Positions 41,185 to 50,182 of a stretch of DNA of 64,000 bases are shown here, in pieces. The notes beneath the pieces are model-generated. The model did no database searches and was not told where the DNA came from. It saw only the letters and a program-made list of their open reading frames with translations. Within the stretch, counting starts at the first letter, position 1; every line of letters begins with the position of its first letter. Location: contig NW_015961992.1 in assembly GCF_000497045.1 (NCBI RefSeq), positions 312,259 through 376,258 of the forward strand, given 5' to 3'. The stretch comes from Kalmanozyma brasiliensis GHG001. Its lineage: Eukaryota > Basidiomycota > Ustilaginomycetes > Ustilaginales. The position numbers were made by a program, and so were the translations under genes.

Positions 41185-42417
41185 ATGCAAGCCTCTTGGT
41201 CGCTCAGCAGTCGTTCCGACGACGAGAGCGTTCTCACCTACGACTTGCCCGCAACGCCCATCTCGTCCACTCGACCATCTCACAGCTATGCTCCCTTGCG
41301 CCCAGCTCGGCACCCCTACACGCCCGAAGCATATCACGCATCGTCACCGCTCAAGCACGAACGGGAGCTCTCGTTCGAGCCCAATTTCCTGGAGAGCTTT
41401 CCGATGCCCCGTCCTCGCAAAGGCGCTATGCGACCCACCGGCGCGATGCTGCCTCACTCGTTCGACCGTGCTCACGAGGACGACGCGCTAGAAGCGGCGT
41501 GGTCAGACGGCAGTGGCATCGACGAAGTTCCCCACGTCGAGCACAGCGATCGACTCACCGACCTGGCGCGGCTACTCGAGCGCAACCCAGCCGTCGTCGT
41601 CGAGGACCACTTCGAGGTGGACGCGCTCAAACGACAGGTCGAGCAGCTGCAGATGGCCTTACAGCTGCAGGGGCATCAGCTGGCCGCAGCAGAATCGAGA
41701 CAGCTAAGAGCGCGAAGGAGTACGGGTCAGATGCAGAGGGAGGCGGTGGACCTGCCTCCGTTGCCGGCGGTGCCTGAGAGGGGGGCGAGTGGCTCGATGA
41801 GGATCGTGAAGAGGCCGAGTCGGTCGAGCTTGCGTCCTGCAGGTGCGAGCTCGTCAATGCTGGCTTTTCAGCAACCAGCAATGGGCGAGTTGGCAAGCAA
41901 TGCGAGCTTCTATCGCCCTGCGGCTAGACATCCGTTCACAGAGCGAAGGCAGAGCGACATCTCGCTCGTCTCCACCCCCTCCCTCTCAACAAGCACGATT
42001 GGAGAAGACAAGAAGATCGACGACCTCAACCGAAAAGTGCAGGCCCTGGAACAGATGTTCGCCACGATGAGCGCGCAATCCCCTGCTGCTGCGCAGACTG
42101 CTTCTACGGTGAATCTCACAAGCAGCCGCACCATCGACAGCACCGCCAGCTCGACCTCGCACAGATCGGCTTTCCGGTACAACACCACCCCATCGGCCCG
42201 CTCGATCACCGAGTCGACCGCAGGCGATCAGCCCGCGAGCAAGGTCAACAAGCTCGCAGCGGTGTTCAAGTCGAGGACTGCACCAGTGGTCACGCACGAG
42301 ACGGGAAAGATGAGCTTCGGCAGGAAGAAGACGGACAAGGATGCCGCACCAAAGGTCAAAGTTCGTCAAGGACCGGGCAGAGGGAGAATGGTGATCAAGG
42401 ATCCGGTCGCTTCCTAA
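41185..42417 (+). CDS. Hypothetical protein with two short coiled coils
   Basis: 410 residues, single exon, start MQASWSLSSRSDDESV. Two heptad-like segments are visible, at about 145-180 (DALKRQVEQLQMALQLQGHQ) and 275-300 (KKIDDLNRKVQALEQMFATM). They are separated and flanked by Ser/Ala/Pro-rich sequence. The C-terminus is basic and Lys/Arg-rich, ending GRMVIKDPVAS. No signal peptide or membrane helix. I do not recognise the family; a cytoskeletal or scaffold role is only a guess. It ends 53 bp before the convergent stop of the siroheme synthase gene. Confidence 0.75.
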   Translation: MQASWSLSSRSDDESVLTYDLPATPISSTRPSHSYAPLRPARHPYTPEAYHASSPLKHERELSFEPNFLESFPMPRPRKGAMRPTGAMLPHSFDRAHEDDALEAAWSDGSGIDEVPHVEHSDRLTDLARLLERNPAVVVEDHFEVDALKRQVEQLQMALQLQGHQLAAAESRQLRARRSTGQMQREAVDLPPLPAVPERGASGSMRIVKRPSRSSLRPAGASSSMLAFQQPAMGELASNASFYRPAARHPFTERRQSDISLVSTPSLSTSTIGEDKKIDDLNRKVQALEQMFATMSAQSPAAAQTASTVNLTSSRTIDSTASSTSHRSAFRYNTTPSARSITESTAGDQPASKVNKLAAVFKSRTAPVVTHETGKMSFGRKKTDKDAAPKVKVRQGPGRGRMVIKDPVAS

Positions 42418-42470
42418 GCGCTCACACACATACACACACTCCGATAGTAATGGGCACGTGGCATTTCTCG

Positions 42471-44876
42471 CTACCATTCCCGAAGACGAGCCTGAATCTC
42501 GGCATAGGTCTTGTCCTGCTCGTAGGCGATCTGATCGGTTGCGGGGCGATTGGGTGCTTCTCCGGCCATCCATCCTCCCTCTGGGACACCTGTGGGATAC
42601 CGTGGAGGTGCCCAGCCTGCCTCGTCCCGTTTGTTGAACCTTTCCTCCTTCGGGCTGTCCGCATGGTGTACCAGCGGTGACTCTGAGAACTGCAGCGGAT
42701 TGGTCTGGAATGCGGTCAGCGCAGACCTGTATGCCTGATCCAGACCCTCTCGTACAATCCACCTTCGACCCTTGAGCCATGAAGACACCCTTTCCCTATC
42801 GCGTCTTTCCAGCTCCTCGCCTTGCAGCGACAGCGCATCGTCTTGTACCGTCACATCCCCTTTCCCTTCGAGGGAGAGCACCGACCAACCGATGACCATC
42901 ATCCCCGGGGGCCGCTGCTCACCGCTGTTCTCCAACGCTTCGACGATCCCCTCGAGCGTGCTCGCCACCATGCGCTGGTCGGAGCTGCTTGCCCGTTCGA
43001 TGATCGCAATTGGCGTATACGGCGGATACACTCCCCCCTCTCTATCCCCGATGTCCCCCCCATTATCCCCCGTACTCTGTCTTGCGCCCTCGGTCAAAGT
43101 CGCCACCACCGCCCGCAGTCTCGCTACGCCCATCAGCACGACCACCGTCCTCCCCCTCTCGTACCCTGGCAGTTTCACCCTCCCACCCCCCTTCCCCACC
43201 CCCGTGCACAGCACGAGGGAGTCCGCAGCACCCCTTTGCGTCACAGGAATGCCCAACAGCGCCGGTGCAGCAATCGCACTGCTAATTCCGGGCACGACCG
43301 TACACTCGCATCCCGCGGCACGGAAGGCTAACACCTCTTCCCCCCCACGACCGTATACGAACGGATCGCCCTGTTTGAGTCGCACCACCGTCTTGCCCTC
43401 CGATGCGGCACGGAGGGCTTTCGCGATCAACTCGGATTGCGCGCCTTCCGCGTTACCAGGGAATTTGCGTGCGATCTCGAGCGGTGTGGACGACGGGATG
43501 AGGTTCAGGATGGATGATGGGACGAGCTTGTCCGAGAGGATGAGCGACGTGGTCGGGGAGGTGAGGAGACGGTAGGCGAAGGTGGTCAGCAAACCTGGAT
43601 GACCGGGCCCACTACCAAGCAAGTAAATATGCCCCCGACCTGTCGATGGTTGTGGAGGTCGGATGTCGAGTGAGTGCTGGGAGCGTGCACGATGTGCAAC
43701 ACTCTGCGTGGGCGTTGTGGTGGCTTCCTCGTTGCGGGACGAAGTTCGCCCTCGTGGCGCATCAGACGGCTCACCATGCGTCCGCAACACCTCATCCATC
43801 TGCCCCTCGCCCAGGTTGCCGAGATACTCGATGGGCCAGTACTCGCTGATCTGCGCCACCCAGCGCATGCGGCGCTTGGTGCGCTCCTCCGCCTCGTGCT
43901 GCTCCCGTTCGTGCTGCGCTTGCAGCTGCTGCAGCCGCAGTGTGGTCGTGACCGACTCGAGTGGGTTCTTGGGCGCTAGCTGCGGGACCGGGCTATTGAG
44001 CGGTGTAGCATCGAATGACAGGTCCTCTTCTTCGATCTCGGAGGTGCCATTCTTCCTTCCCTTGCGTCTGGGAGGCTTGGTGGGGTCGGACGTGGATGGG
44101 TCGGAAGACGCTTCGGACTGACGCTTAGCCATATCGCGCATGAGTCCAACCTTTTCAACTGCATCTCCGACATTGTGTGGCAAGGCAGAGACGATTTCCC
44201 TCCTGATCCTACCAGCGAGACGACACCCACGACCATTCGTCGTAACCGCGATCTGAAGGGATGACGAGGAGGGTGTGGAGGTGGTCGAGGGAAAGCGGTA
44301 GCTGGCAGGGAAGGAAAAGTCGCACAGCCCTGGTTTGTCTGCTACATTCACCGGTATCCTTCTTTTCCTACATAGACGACTGATGATCTCGGCCCGTGCG
44401 TACGAAGTTAGTGTTGCTTCGGTTGCAACCGCGTCGTCCCCGTCGTCGGCGTTGACCTTGGCAGAGGAAGCGGGCTCGTCGTCGCCCGAGTGCAGCGTGT
44501 CCGTTACGCAAACGGCAAAGATGAGGTTGTCCTCGCCATCGTAGCTATCCAGAATGGCGTCGAATGTGGTTTGAACCGAGGTACGCGTGCTGAAGAGGTG
44601 GGCAGCTATAGAATGGTGCGAGACCTGATGCGAAGCGAGACGGTGCGCGATCTCGGGACAAAAGTCGGCGCCTTGAGTTCGAGCAGAAGCTTCAACGCTG
44701 ATGACGACAGGTCGGATCCCCGCTTCGAGCAGGGCAAAGCAGCGAGAGGCAGCAAGCTTGCCCGTGCCGAGGACCAGAGCGATCTTGCCCGCCGGTGGTC
44801 GGTGCGAGAGCAAGAGGCTGGCTGTAGGGTTGGGCTCGGGAAAGTGCGCCGCGTTCGAGGAGGTCGCGTCCGTCAT
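42471..44876 (-). CDS. MET1: Fused siroheme synthase: Met8-like dehydrogenase/chelatase plus Met1-like uroporphyrinogen-III methyltransferase
   Basis: 801 residues from the ATG at 44876 (MTDATSSNAAHFPEPNPTA); the frame stays open to 45053. The N-terminal part has a Rossmann motif LVLGTGKLAASRCFALLEAG, IPVNVADKPGLCDFSFPAS with the candidate catalytic Asp D180, and a TNGRGCRLAGRIRREI helix, as in CysG/Met8. After a charged, low-complexity linker of about 130 residues, the SUMT domain begins near 415: YLLGSGPGHPGLLT, VRLKQGDPFVYGRGGEEVLA and VPGISSAIAAPALLGIPVTQ. Siroheme is the cofactor of sulfite reductase, so this is a sulfate-assimilation gene. One chain probably performs the three or four steps that yeast splits between Met1 and Met8. 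Confidence 0.92.
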   Translation of the reverse strand: MTDATSSNAAHFPEPNPTASLLLSHRPPAGKIALVLGTGKLAASRCFALLEAGIRPVVISVEASARTQGADFCPEIAHRLASHQVSHHSIAAHLFSTRTSVQTTFDAILDSYDGEDNLIFAVCVTDTLHSGDDEPASSAKVNADDGDDAVATEATLTSYARAEIISRLCRKRRIPVNVADKPGLCDFSFPASYRFPSTTSTPSSSSLQIAVTTNGRGCRLAGRIRREIVSALPHNVGDAVEKVGLMRDMAKRQSEASSDPSTSDPTKPPRRKGRKNGTSEIEEEDLSFDATPLNSPVPQLAPKNPLESVTTTLRLQQLQAQHEREQHEAEERTKRRMRWVAQISEYWPIEYLGNLGEGQMDEVLRTHGEPSDAPRGRTSSRNEEATTTPTQSVAHRARSQHSLDIRPPQPSTGRGHIYLLGSGPGHPGLLTTFAYRLLTSPTTSLILSDKLVPSSILNLIPSSTPLEIARKFPGNAEGAQSELIAKALRAASEGKTVVRLKQGDPFVYGRGGEEVLAFRAAGCECTVVPGISSAIAAPALLGIPVTQRGAADSLVLCTGVGKGGGRVKLPGYERGRTVVVLMGVARLRAVVATLTEGARQSTGDNGGDIGDREGGVYPPYTPIAIIERASSSDQRMVASTLEGIVEALENSGEQRPPGMMVIGWSVLSLEGKGDVTVQDDALSLQGEELERRDRERVSSWLKGRRWIVREGLDQAYRSALTAFQTNPLQFSESPLVHHADSPKEERFNKRDEAGWAPPRYPTGVPEGGWMAGEAPNRPATDQIAYEQDKTYAEIQARLREW

Positions 44877-45469
44877 TGTTGCTAACGAGGAGGGACCACA
44901 CTGGCTGGCTCGAGCTTTGTGGTGCAGAGGCAAGATGCTGAAGGCGAGCTCGGTGGAGTTGGAAGGTTGAAACCTGGTTGGAATTTGCTTGGCAGACTGA
45001 TAAGATAGCCGGCTGGCCAAGCGTGACAAATTTCGCAGATTGATAATCAGCATGACGAGCGGGCTTAACAGAGCGGCTGCCTGAGCCCATCACTCCTTGC
45101 TCGATGATGACTAGCATGACACAGATGGCGACAAGCACTCAGACAAGATCACCGCAGCCGGTCGGCAGACACACGAAGCGCTGCTTTGCTCGGCAACGCT
45201 ATTCGAGGCACAATGGATGCTAGAGGATGGTTCATTAATGCTTATTCGGTACAGAGCGGTGTGTTGACTGAAGTGGTGGTACAATGAGATGCGAGACGGT
45301 CGTGGGAGATCTAGATAGCGAGGGCATAGGCGGCGTTGGATCCGATTGAGCGCGGGCTCCTGAACCAGTGTGATCGAGACAAAATGGTTGCAGATGCCTC
45401 AGCAGGCATCGCGGTAGGGGGCCGATGGGATATCATTGGGAGTGATAGGTGTTGGCGCTGAAGAGTTGC
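44877..45469. other. Intergenic region
   Basis: 593 bases between the siroheme synthase start and the COX17 stop, both on the minus strand. The first 180 bases are an in-frame open extension of the siroheme synthase frame, so a longer N-terminus cannot be excluded. No other gene is seen. Confidence 0.5.
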
Positions 45470-45808
45470 CTAGACCTTGTATCCTAGCGAGGCCATGCAC
45501 TCTCGATGCCTCTTGACCAGATCCTCGCACTTTCGTGCCGACTCGCCGTGCTCCTCGACGCTGTGGCCGAACTTGAAGAAGCATTCGTCTCGCAGCGACT
45601 TTGTCTCGGGACATGCGCAGCATCTGCGCCGGCGGGGAACGGCGATCAAAGCAGTATTGCGTGCGTGTCAAGATACAGAGAGGTTAGCTTGAGATGATCA
45701 ACGAGCGCAGCAGAGGGTGATGGAGAGGTCGGGCACATACGGCTTGATGCCCTTTGGATTGAGCTCGGTGACGAATTTGTTGGCGGTCTGCGGCGCTGCT
45801 TCCGACAT
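45470..45808 (-). CDS. COX17: Cytochrome c oxidase copper chaperone Cox17, one intron
   Basis: Exon 1 is 45808-45741 and exon 2 is 45623-45470. The 117-nt intron has donor GTATGT and acceptor GCGCAG. Splicing completes CC|A and gives the diagnostic KGIKPCCACPETKSLRDEC, for 73 residues, the usual Cox17 length. The copper-binding Cys pair is C24-C25, with C27. The twin CX9C motif (C27-x9-C37 and C55-x9-C65) is intact and ends in the family C-terminus ECMASLGYKV. It delivers copper to Sco1 and Cox11 in the mitochondrial intermembrane space. No single frame shows it whole. Divergent from the M16 protease gene. Confidence 0.96.
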
Positions 45809-46220
45809 GGTTGCTATGGTGCGCTCCTCAAACAAGGATGAGACCAGGTTGCGTCGAAAGGTGATGGATTGACGAGAAGAGAGCTGCGCAGATGCTGAAC
45901 GGATGGATGGTCTTGTGGAGCAAGGAGATGTTCGGAAGCGGCAGGCTTTGGATCACGCCGTCGTTGCGGGCAGTGGCGGAATCCTTTTTCTGCTCAGCGC
46001 TGGAATTAGGAAGCATAGCCGTGGATCTGTAGATTTGCACGCAGATTCAGCCCCGATCACCTTTCGGACACACGCTTTTCTTCGTGCGGACCCACCCTGG
46101 CCACCATCAGGGTCTGACGCAAACTGAGCTTTTGGCTTCCTCAACCCACCACATCTTGTTCGGCTTCATCAGCTTCGATAGACCATACATCGGGCTCAGC
46201 ACCTCACAACGAGCCTCACG
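45809..46220. promoter_or_regulatory. Bidirectional promoter region between COX17 and the M16 protease gene
   Basis: 412 bases separate the divergent starts of two genes with mitochondrial roles. No TATA box or further gene is seen. Confidence 0.45.
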
Positions 46221-49200
46221 TTGATGCCGGTCGCCAGGCTGCTCCTCTCACCTGGCTCGTCAGTGCGTTTCCATTCTAAGAACTTCACGACTGCCTTTCG
46301 ATCACTCCACACTTCGACCAGAATCACATCTCCCAGCATCACCCAGCATTCCCAATATCGCAGCATAGCAAACACAGGACATAGCATCCGCTTCACTTGT
46401 TCTCTTACCGCTTCTGCCTCACCCATCGGCGCAGCAGCCCCATTCCTGTCGCGAGCTCCTCTCCAGCGAGCTTTCAGCTCCTCATCCCGCCAGCCAGCCT
46501 CCATCATGCCAGCTGACGGCTCAGCATCGACCGCTCTGCCCAATGGTCTTCCCTCCAGCCATGGTAACTTTGATCTCGTCACTCGCCATGACCTCGACTA
46601 CGCTCCCGGCATGTCGGTCGAAAAGTGGAAGTCACGCAAGACGGGCCTGACCGTCCTGTGGGCCAACTTCGACTCGCCTCTCCTCAACTGCTACATGACG
46701 CTTGCCTCCGAGATCTTCGAAGACTCTGGTGTGCCACACACACTCGAGCATCTCATCTTCCTCGGCTCCGATCTGTATCCCTACAAAGGCGTCCTGGACA
46801 CCCTCGCCAACCGAGCCTTCGCCAGCGGAACCAACGCTTGGACCGCTAACGATCACACCGCCTACACGCTCACCACCGCTGGCTCGGACGGCTTCCTCCG
46901 CATGCTTCCCGTCTACCTCGATCATGTCTTCTTTCCGACTTTGACCAAAGAAGGCTTCGTCACCGAGGTCTACCACGTCGACGGCAAGGGTCACGATGCA
47001 GGCGTCGTCTTTAGCGAGATGCAAGGCCGTGAAAACTCGCCCGCCGATCTCATGGAGCTCAAGTCGCAACGCATGCTTTATCCTGCTTCATCCGCTTACC
47101 GCTCCGAGACGGGCGGTCTCATGTCAGCGCTGCGCGTACTTGACATCGAAAAGATTCGCGACTATCACCACCAGTACTACGCGCCTCACAATGCAGCACT
47201 CGTCGTTTGCGGACCACTGGGACGATCCGAACTGCTCAATGCCCTCGCACCCGTAGAAGAGCGTCTCGTCACCAAGCGCAACGCACAACCCGAGGGTCCT
47301 CGTGGCTGGAAACGCCCCTTTGTAGAGACTGATTCTGCTCTGCCACCAACCATCGACGGCTCCAAGACCGAGCAGCCCGGCCTCGACCCAGCTGACCCTC
47401 CCGCTCAAGGCTCCAAGCCTGAATCGAAGCGACGACGTGCTTTCGTTGACTTTCCAGAGAAGGACGAAAGCGTGGGAGAGATCCAGGTCTCGTGGGTCGG
47501 TCCTAAGTTTCAAGACTGGATGTCGAGCGAAGCCGTCAACATCCTCAGCACCTACCTCACCGACTCGCCCGTCTCGGCCATTCAAAAGGCGTTCGTGGAG
47601 CGCGACGACCCTCTTTGCACAGATGCCTACTTTGGCTCCACCGACAAAGCAGGTGCGACCTTGCTTTCCGCCTACTTTTCTTCCGTTCCCTCGGACCAGC
47701 TCGACCGTCTGGACCAACAGTTGATCGATCTGCTGGCTGGTATCGTCAAGGAGGGCATCGACATGGACAGGATGCAGATGGTCATCAAGCGCGACAAGCT
47801 CAAGGTCCTCTCGCAACTTGAGACCAAGCCCGCCGACTCGTTCGCCGATTTGCTCATCACCGATTTCCTGTACGGCAACTTGTCAGGACAGGATCTGCAC
47901 AAGGCGCTGCAGGACATGAAGCGCTACGATGAGCTGCTCACCTGGACCAGCGATCAGTGGACCGAGCTGCTGCAGAAGTACTTTGTCGACAACCCAAGAC
48001 TTGTCGTTGTTGGTCGTCCCTCTTCGGCGCTGTCGGACAAGCTCAAGGCGGACACCAAGGCGCTCGAGGAGGAGAGGAGGCAGAAGCTGGGCGAAGACGG
48101 ACTCAAGAAGCTCGACGAGCAGCTCGAAGCAGCCAAGAAGGAAAACGACCGTCCCATTCCGGATGAGATGCTCAAGCAGTTCCAGATTCCCAGCACCGAC
48201 AGCATCAAGTGGATTCCCGTTGGCACTGCGCAGGTCCTGCCCACTGCTTCCGACAAGCCGTCGAAGAGCGAGACCTCCGCGTACGGCCTGACCGTGCAGA
48301 CCATCGCCGACGAGCTCGACTCGAAAGTTCAAGCGCACGTCGACTCGGACCCTGCCGAGCTGCCCTACTTCATCCAGTTCGACCACGTCAACTCGGCCTT
48401 CGTCTCGATCTCGCTCGTATTCGCCACCACGGACCTGCCCAACGAGCTGCGCGCGCAGATGCAGCTCTACCTCTCGGTGCTCTTCTCCCTGCCCCTTATC
48501 AAGCAGGACGGCACCTCGACGCGCCTCACCTACGAACAGGTCGTCAAGGGCCTCGACGTCGACACTCTCGAATACGACGTCTCGCTCGGTAGCGGCGGCT
48601 TCGGCGAGCTCGTCTGTGCCGAACTCAAGCTCGAACGTGCTAATTATGCCAAGGGCATCGCATGGCTGCGCGATCTGTTCTTGGGCACGCAGTTCGATCT
48701 GGACAGGCTGAGGGTGACGGTGAGCAAGATCATCCAGAGCCTGCCGGAGCAGAAGAGGAAAGGGAGGGCCATCGCTAGTGCGCTCAGTCGCAGTCTGACG
48801 TTGGACGCGGACAGGAGCACCAATTTGGCCAATAGCGTGCTCGAGTTGGTCAAGACCATGCCCGAGTTGCAGGAGCGGTTGAGCACCGAGCCGGACAAGG
48901 TAGTGGCTGACTTTGAGAGGATTCGATCGACACTGGTTCGGCCGGAGAATCTGCGCGTTTCGGTGGCGGGTGATATCTTGGCGTTGGAGCAGCCGAAGAC
49001 GGCGTGGGCGGAGCATTTTACGCAGTCCTCATGGACGGCAAAGCAGACGCTCCCCGTGCCGTGGAGTCGAGACCTGCTCACTCCGTTGGGCAAGAATCCG
49101 TCGCGCAAGGGTTTGATCACGGCGCTACCGACGGTGGAGAGCAGCTATTCGTACTTCAGCACGCGCGGCATCCCTTCGTACACCCACCCGGACGCTCCCG

Positions 49201-49868
49201 CGCTCGTGACGACCATCACGATCCTCAATGCGATGGAATCCTTCCTGTGGCGCTTCATCCGCGGTGCCGGTCTCGCATACGGCGCGAGCATCGTCAGCAA
49301 CCCCGAATCCCAGCTCATCCACTTTTCGCTCTACCGAAGTCCCGATTCGGCCAAAGCCTTTGTCGAGGCTCGCAAGGTCATCCGTGCCCTCTGCTCCCTC
49401 CCCTCCGACGGGGAGGAATTGGTGCTGGACATCGACGAGACAACGCTCGAAAGCGCCAAGAGCAGTTTGCACTTCAACATCGCCGAAGCCGAAGGAACCG
49501 TCGCCGGCGCCGCGCAGGAGAGCTTCTTCGACCAAGTCCTCAAGAACGCGCCCAAGAACAGGGGGAAATTGCTGCTCAAGGCCGTGCAGAAGGTGACCGT
49601 GGAGGATGTGAAGGAGAGCTTGCGGAGGTATATTCTGCCGCTGTTTGATGCGGAGACAAGTGTCGCCGCGGTCGTGGCGCCAGTGGGGAAGGTGGAGGAG
49701 ATGGAGAAGGCGTTAGAGGCGGTCGGGTATGAGATGGAGAGGAGAGAGATTGATTTGGGTAAGGATGATGAGAGTGAGAGTGGGAGTGAGGGGGAGGAGA
49801 GTGGGAGTGATGAGGAGGAGAGTGGGAGTGAGAGTGAGAGTGAGAGTGATGAAGGGAAGAGGGGGTAG
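46221..49868 (+). CDS. M16-family zinc metallopeptidase (yeast YOL098C / S. pombe SPAC3H1.02c type) with presequence
   Basis: 1215 residues, single exon. The inverted zinc motif HTLEH (H173, E176, H177) is followed by NAWTANDHTAYTLTTAGSDG and a downstream Glu in VVFSEMQGREN. The long two-half architecture matches the YOL098C group. Residues 1-95 hold many Arg, Ser and Thr and no acidic residue, ending with RAFSSSSRQPAS, which strongly suggests a mitochondrial presequence. A second good ATG at 46506 (MPADGSAST) would remove it. The C-terminus is an acidic Ser/Gly/Glu repeat of about 40 residues. Family substrates are not well defined. Localisation is inferred from the presequence. Confidence 0.9.
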   Translation: MMPVARLLLSPGSSVRFHSKNFTTAFRSLHTSTRITSPSITQHSQYRSIANTGHSIRFTCSLTASASPIGAAAPFLSRAPLQRAFSSSSRQPASIMPADGSASTALPNGLPSSHGNFDLVTRHDLDYAPGMSVEKWKSRKTGLTVLWANFDSPLLNCYMTLASEIFEDSGVPHTLEHLIFLGSDLYPYKGVLDTLANRAFASGTNAWTANDHTAYTLTTAGSDGFLRMLPVYLDHVFFPTLTKEGFVTEVYHVDGKGHDAGVVFSEMQGRENSPADLMELKSQRMLYPASSAYRSETGGLMSALRVLDIEKIRDYHHQYYAPHNAALVVCGPLGRSELLNALAPVEERLVTKRNAQPEGPRGWKRPFVETDSALPPTIDGSKTEQPGLDPADPPAQGSKPESKRRRAFVDFPEKDESVGEIQVSWVGPKFQDWMSSEAVNILSTYLTDSPVSAIQKAFVERDDPLCTDAYFGSTDKAGATLLSAYFSSVPSDQLDRLDQQLIDLLAGIVKEGIDMDRMQMVIKRDKLKVLSQLETKPADSFADLLITDFLYGNLSGQDLHKALQDMKRYDELLTWTSDQWTELLQKYFVDNPRLVVVGRPSSALSDKLKADTKALEEERRQKLGEDGLKKLDEQLEAAKKENDRPIPDEMLKQFQIPSTDSIKWIPVGTAQVLPTASDKPSKSETSAYGLTVQTIADELDSKVQAHVDSDPAELPYFIQFDHVNSAFVSISLVFATTDLPNELRAQMQLYLSVLFSLPLIKQDGTSTRLTYEQVVKGLDVDTLEYDVSLGSGGFGELVCAELKLERANYAKGIAWLRDLFLGTQFDLDRLRVTVSKIIQSLPEQKRKGRAIASALSRSLTLDADRSTNLANSVLELVKTMPELQERLSTEPDKVVADFERIRSTLVRPENLRVSVAGDILALEQPKTAWAEHFTQSSWTAKQTLPVPWSRDLLTPLGKNPSRKGLITALPTVESSYSYFSTRGIPSYTHPDAPALVTTITILNAMESFLWRFIRGAGLAYGASIVSNPESQLIHFSLYRSPDSAKAFVEARKVIRALCSLPSDGEELVLDIDETTLESAKSSLHFNIAEAEGTVAGAAQESFFDQVLKNAPKNRGKLLLKAVQKVTVEDVKESLRRYILPLFDAETSVAAVVAPVGKVEEMEKALEAVGYEMERREIDLGKDDESESGSEGEESGSDEEESGSESESESDEGKRG
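49769..49850 (+). repeat. GAGAGTGGGAGTGA-type simple repeat inside the M16 protease gene
   Basis: Purine-only hexamer-like repeat of GAGAGT and GGGAGT units encoding the acidic Ser-Glu/Ser-Gly tail. Copy number is likely to vary between strains. Confidence 0.8.
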
Positions 49869-50182
49869 ATCGAGGGTATGATTGGAGTCGTATAGAAGGC
49901 ATTCAATAGGTTTCATCACTAAAGCGTGCTCGAGGGATCTTCTGACCGAGCACTTGACAACAGGGCTGAGGATCATTCGAGCTCAGCCGCGGTATGTTCG
50001 AGGGTACGCTGTCCCTCCGACCCACGAGATGCACCACGAAGTCGACACTTGAGGTCTCGCACACTTCGCACACACACACGCCAACTCGCTCACCGCTCAC
50101 ACACGCTCGCCTTCCACACACACACGCTGGGCCCCACACACACCCCTCTTTCTCGAATCAAAACTCTCCTATTGCCTCCAGC
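49869..50182. other. CA-rich region between convergent genes
   Basis: 314 bases between the M16 protease stop and the SDH3 stop. Positions 50060-50145 contain several (CA)n runs, probably 3' untranslated sequence of SDH3. No gene is seen. Confidence 0.55.

Noticed and set aside
44877..45053. N-terminal extension of siroheme synthase to the ATG at 45053
   Set aside because: The added residues could be a presequence, but the ATG at 44876 has a better context (AACAATGAC) and the enzyme is normally cytosolic. Kept only as an alternative.
47883..49016. A 377-codon minus-strand frame opposite the M16 protease gene
   Set aside because: Antisense shadow of a well-supported coding frame; no family features.
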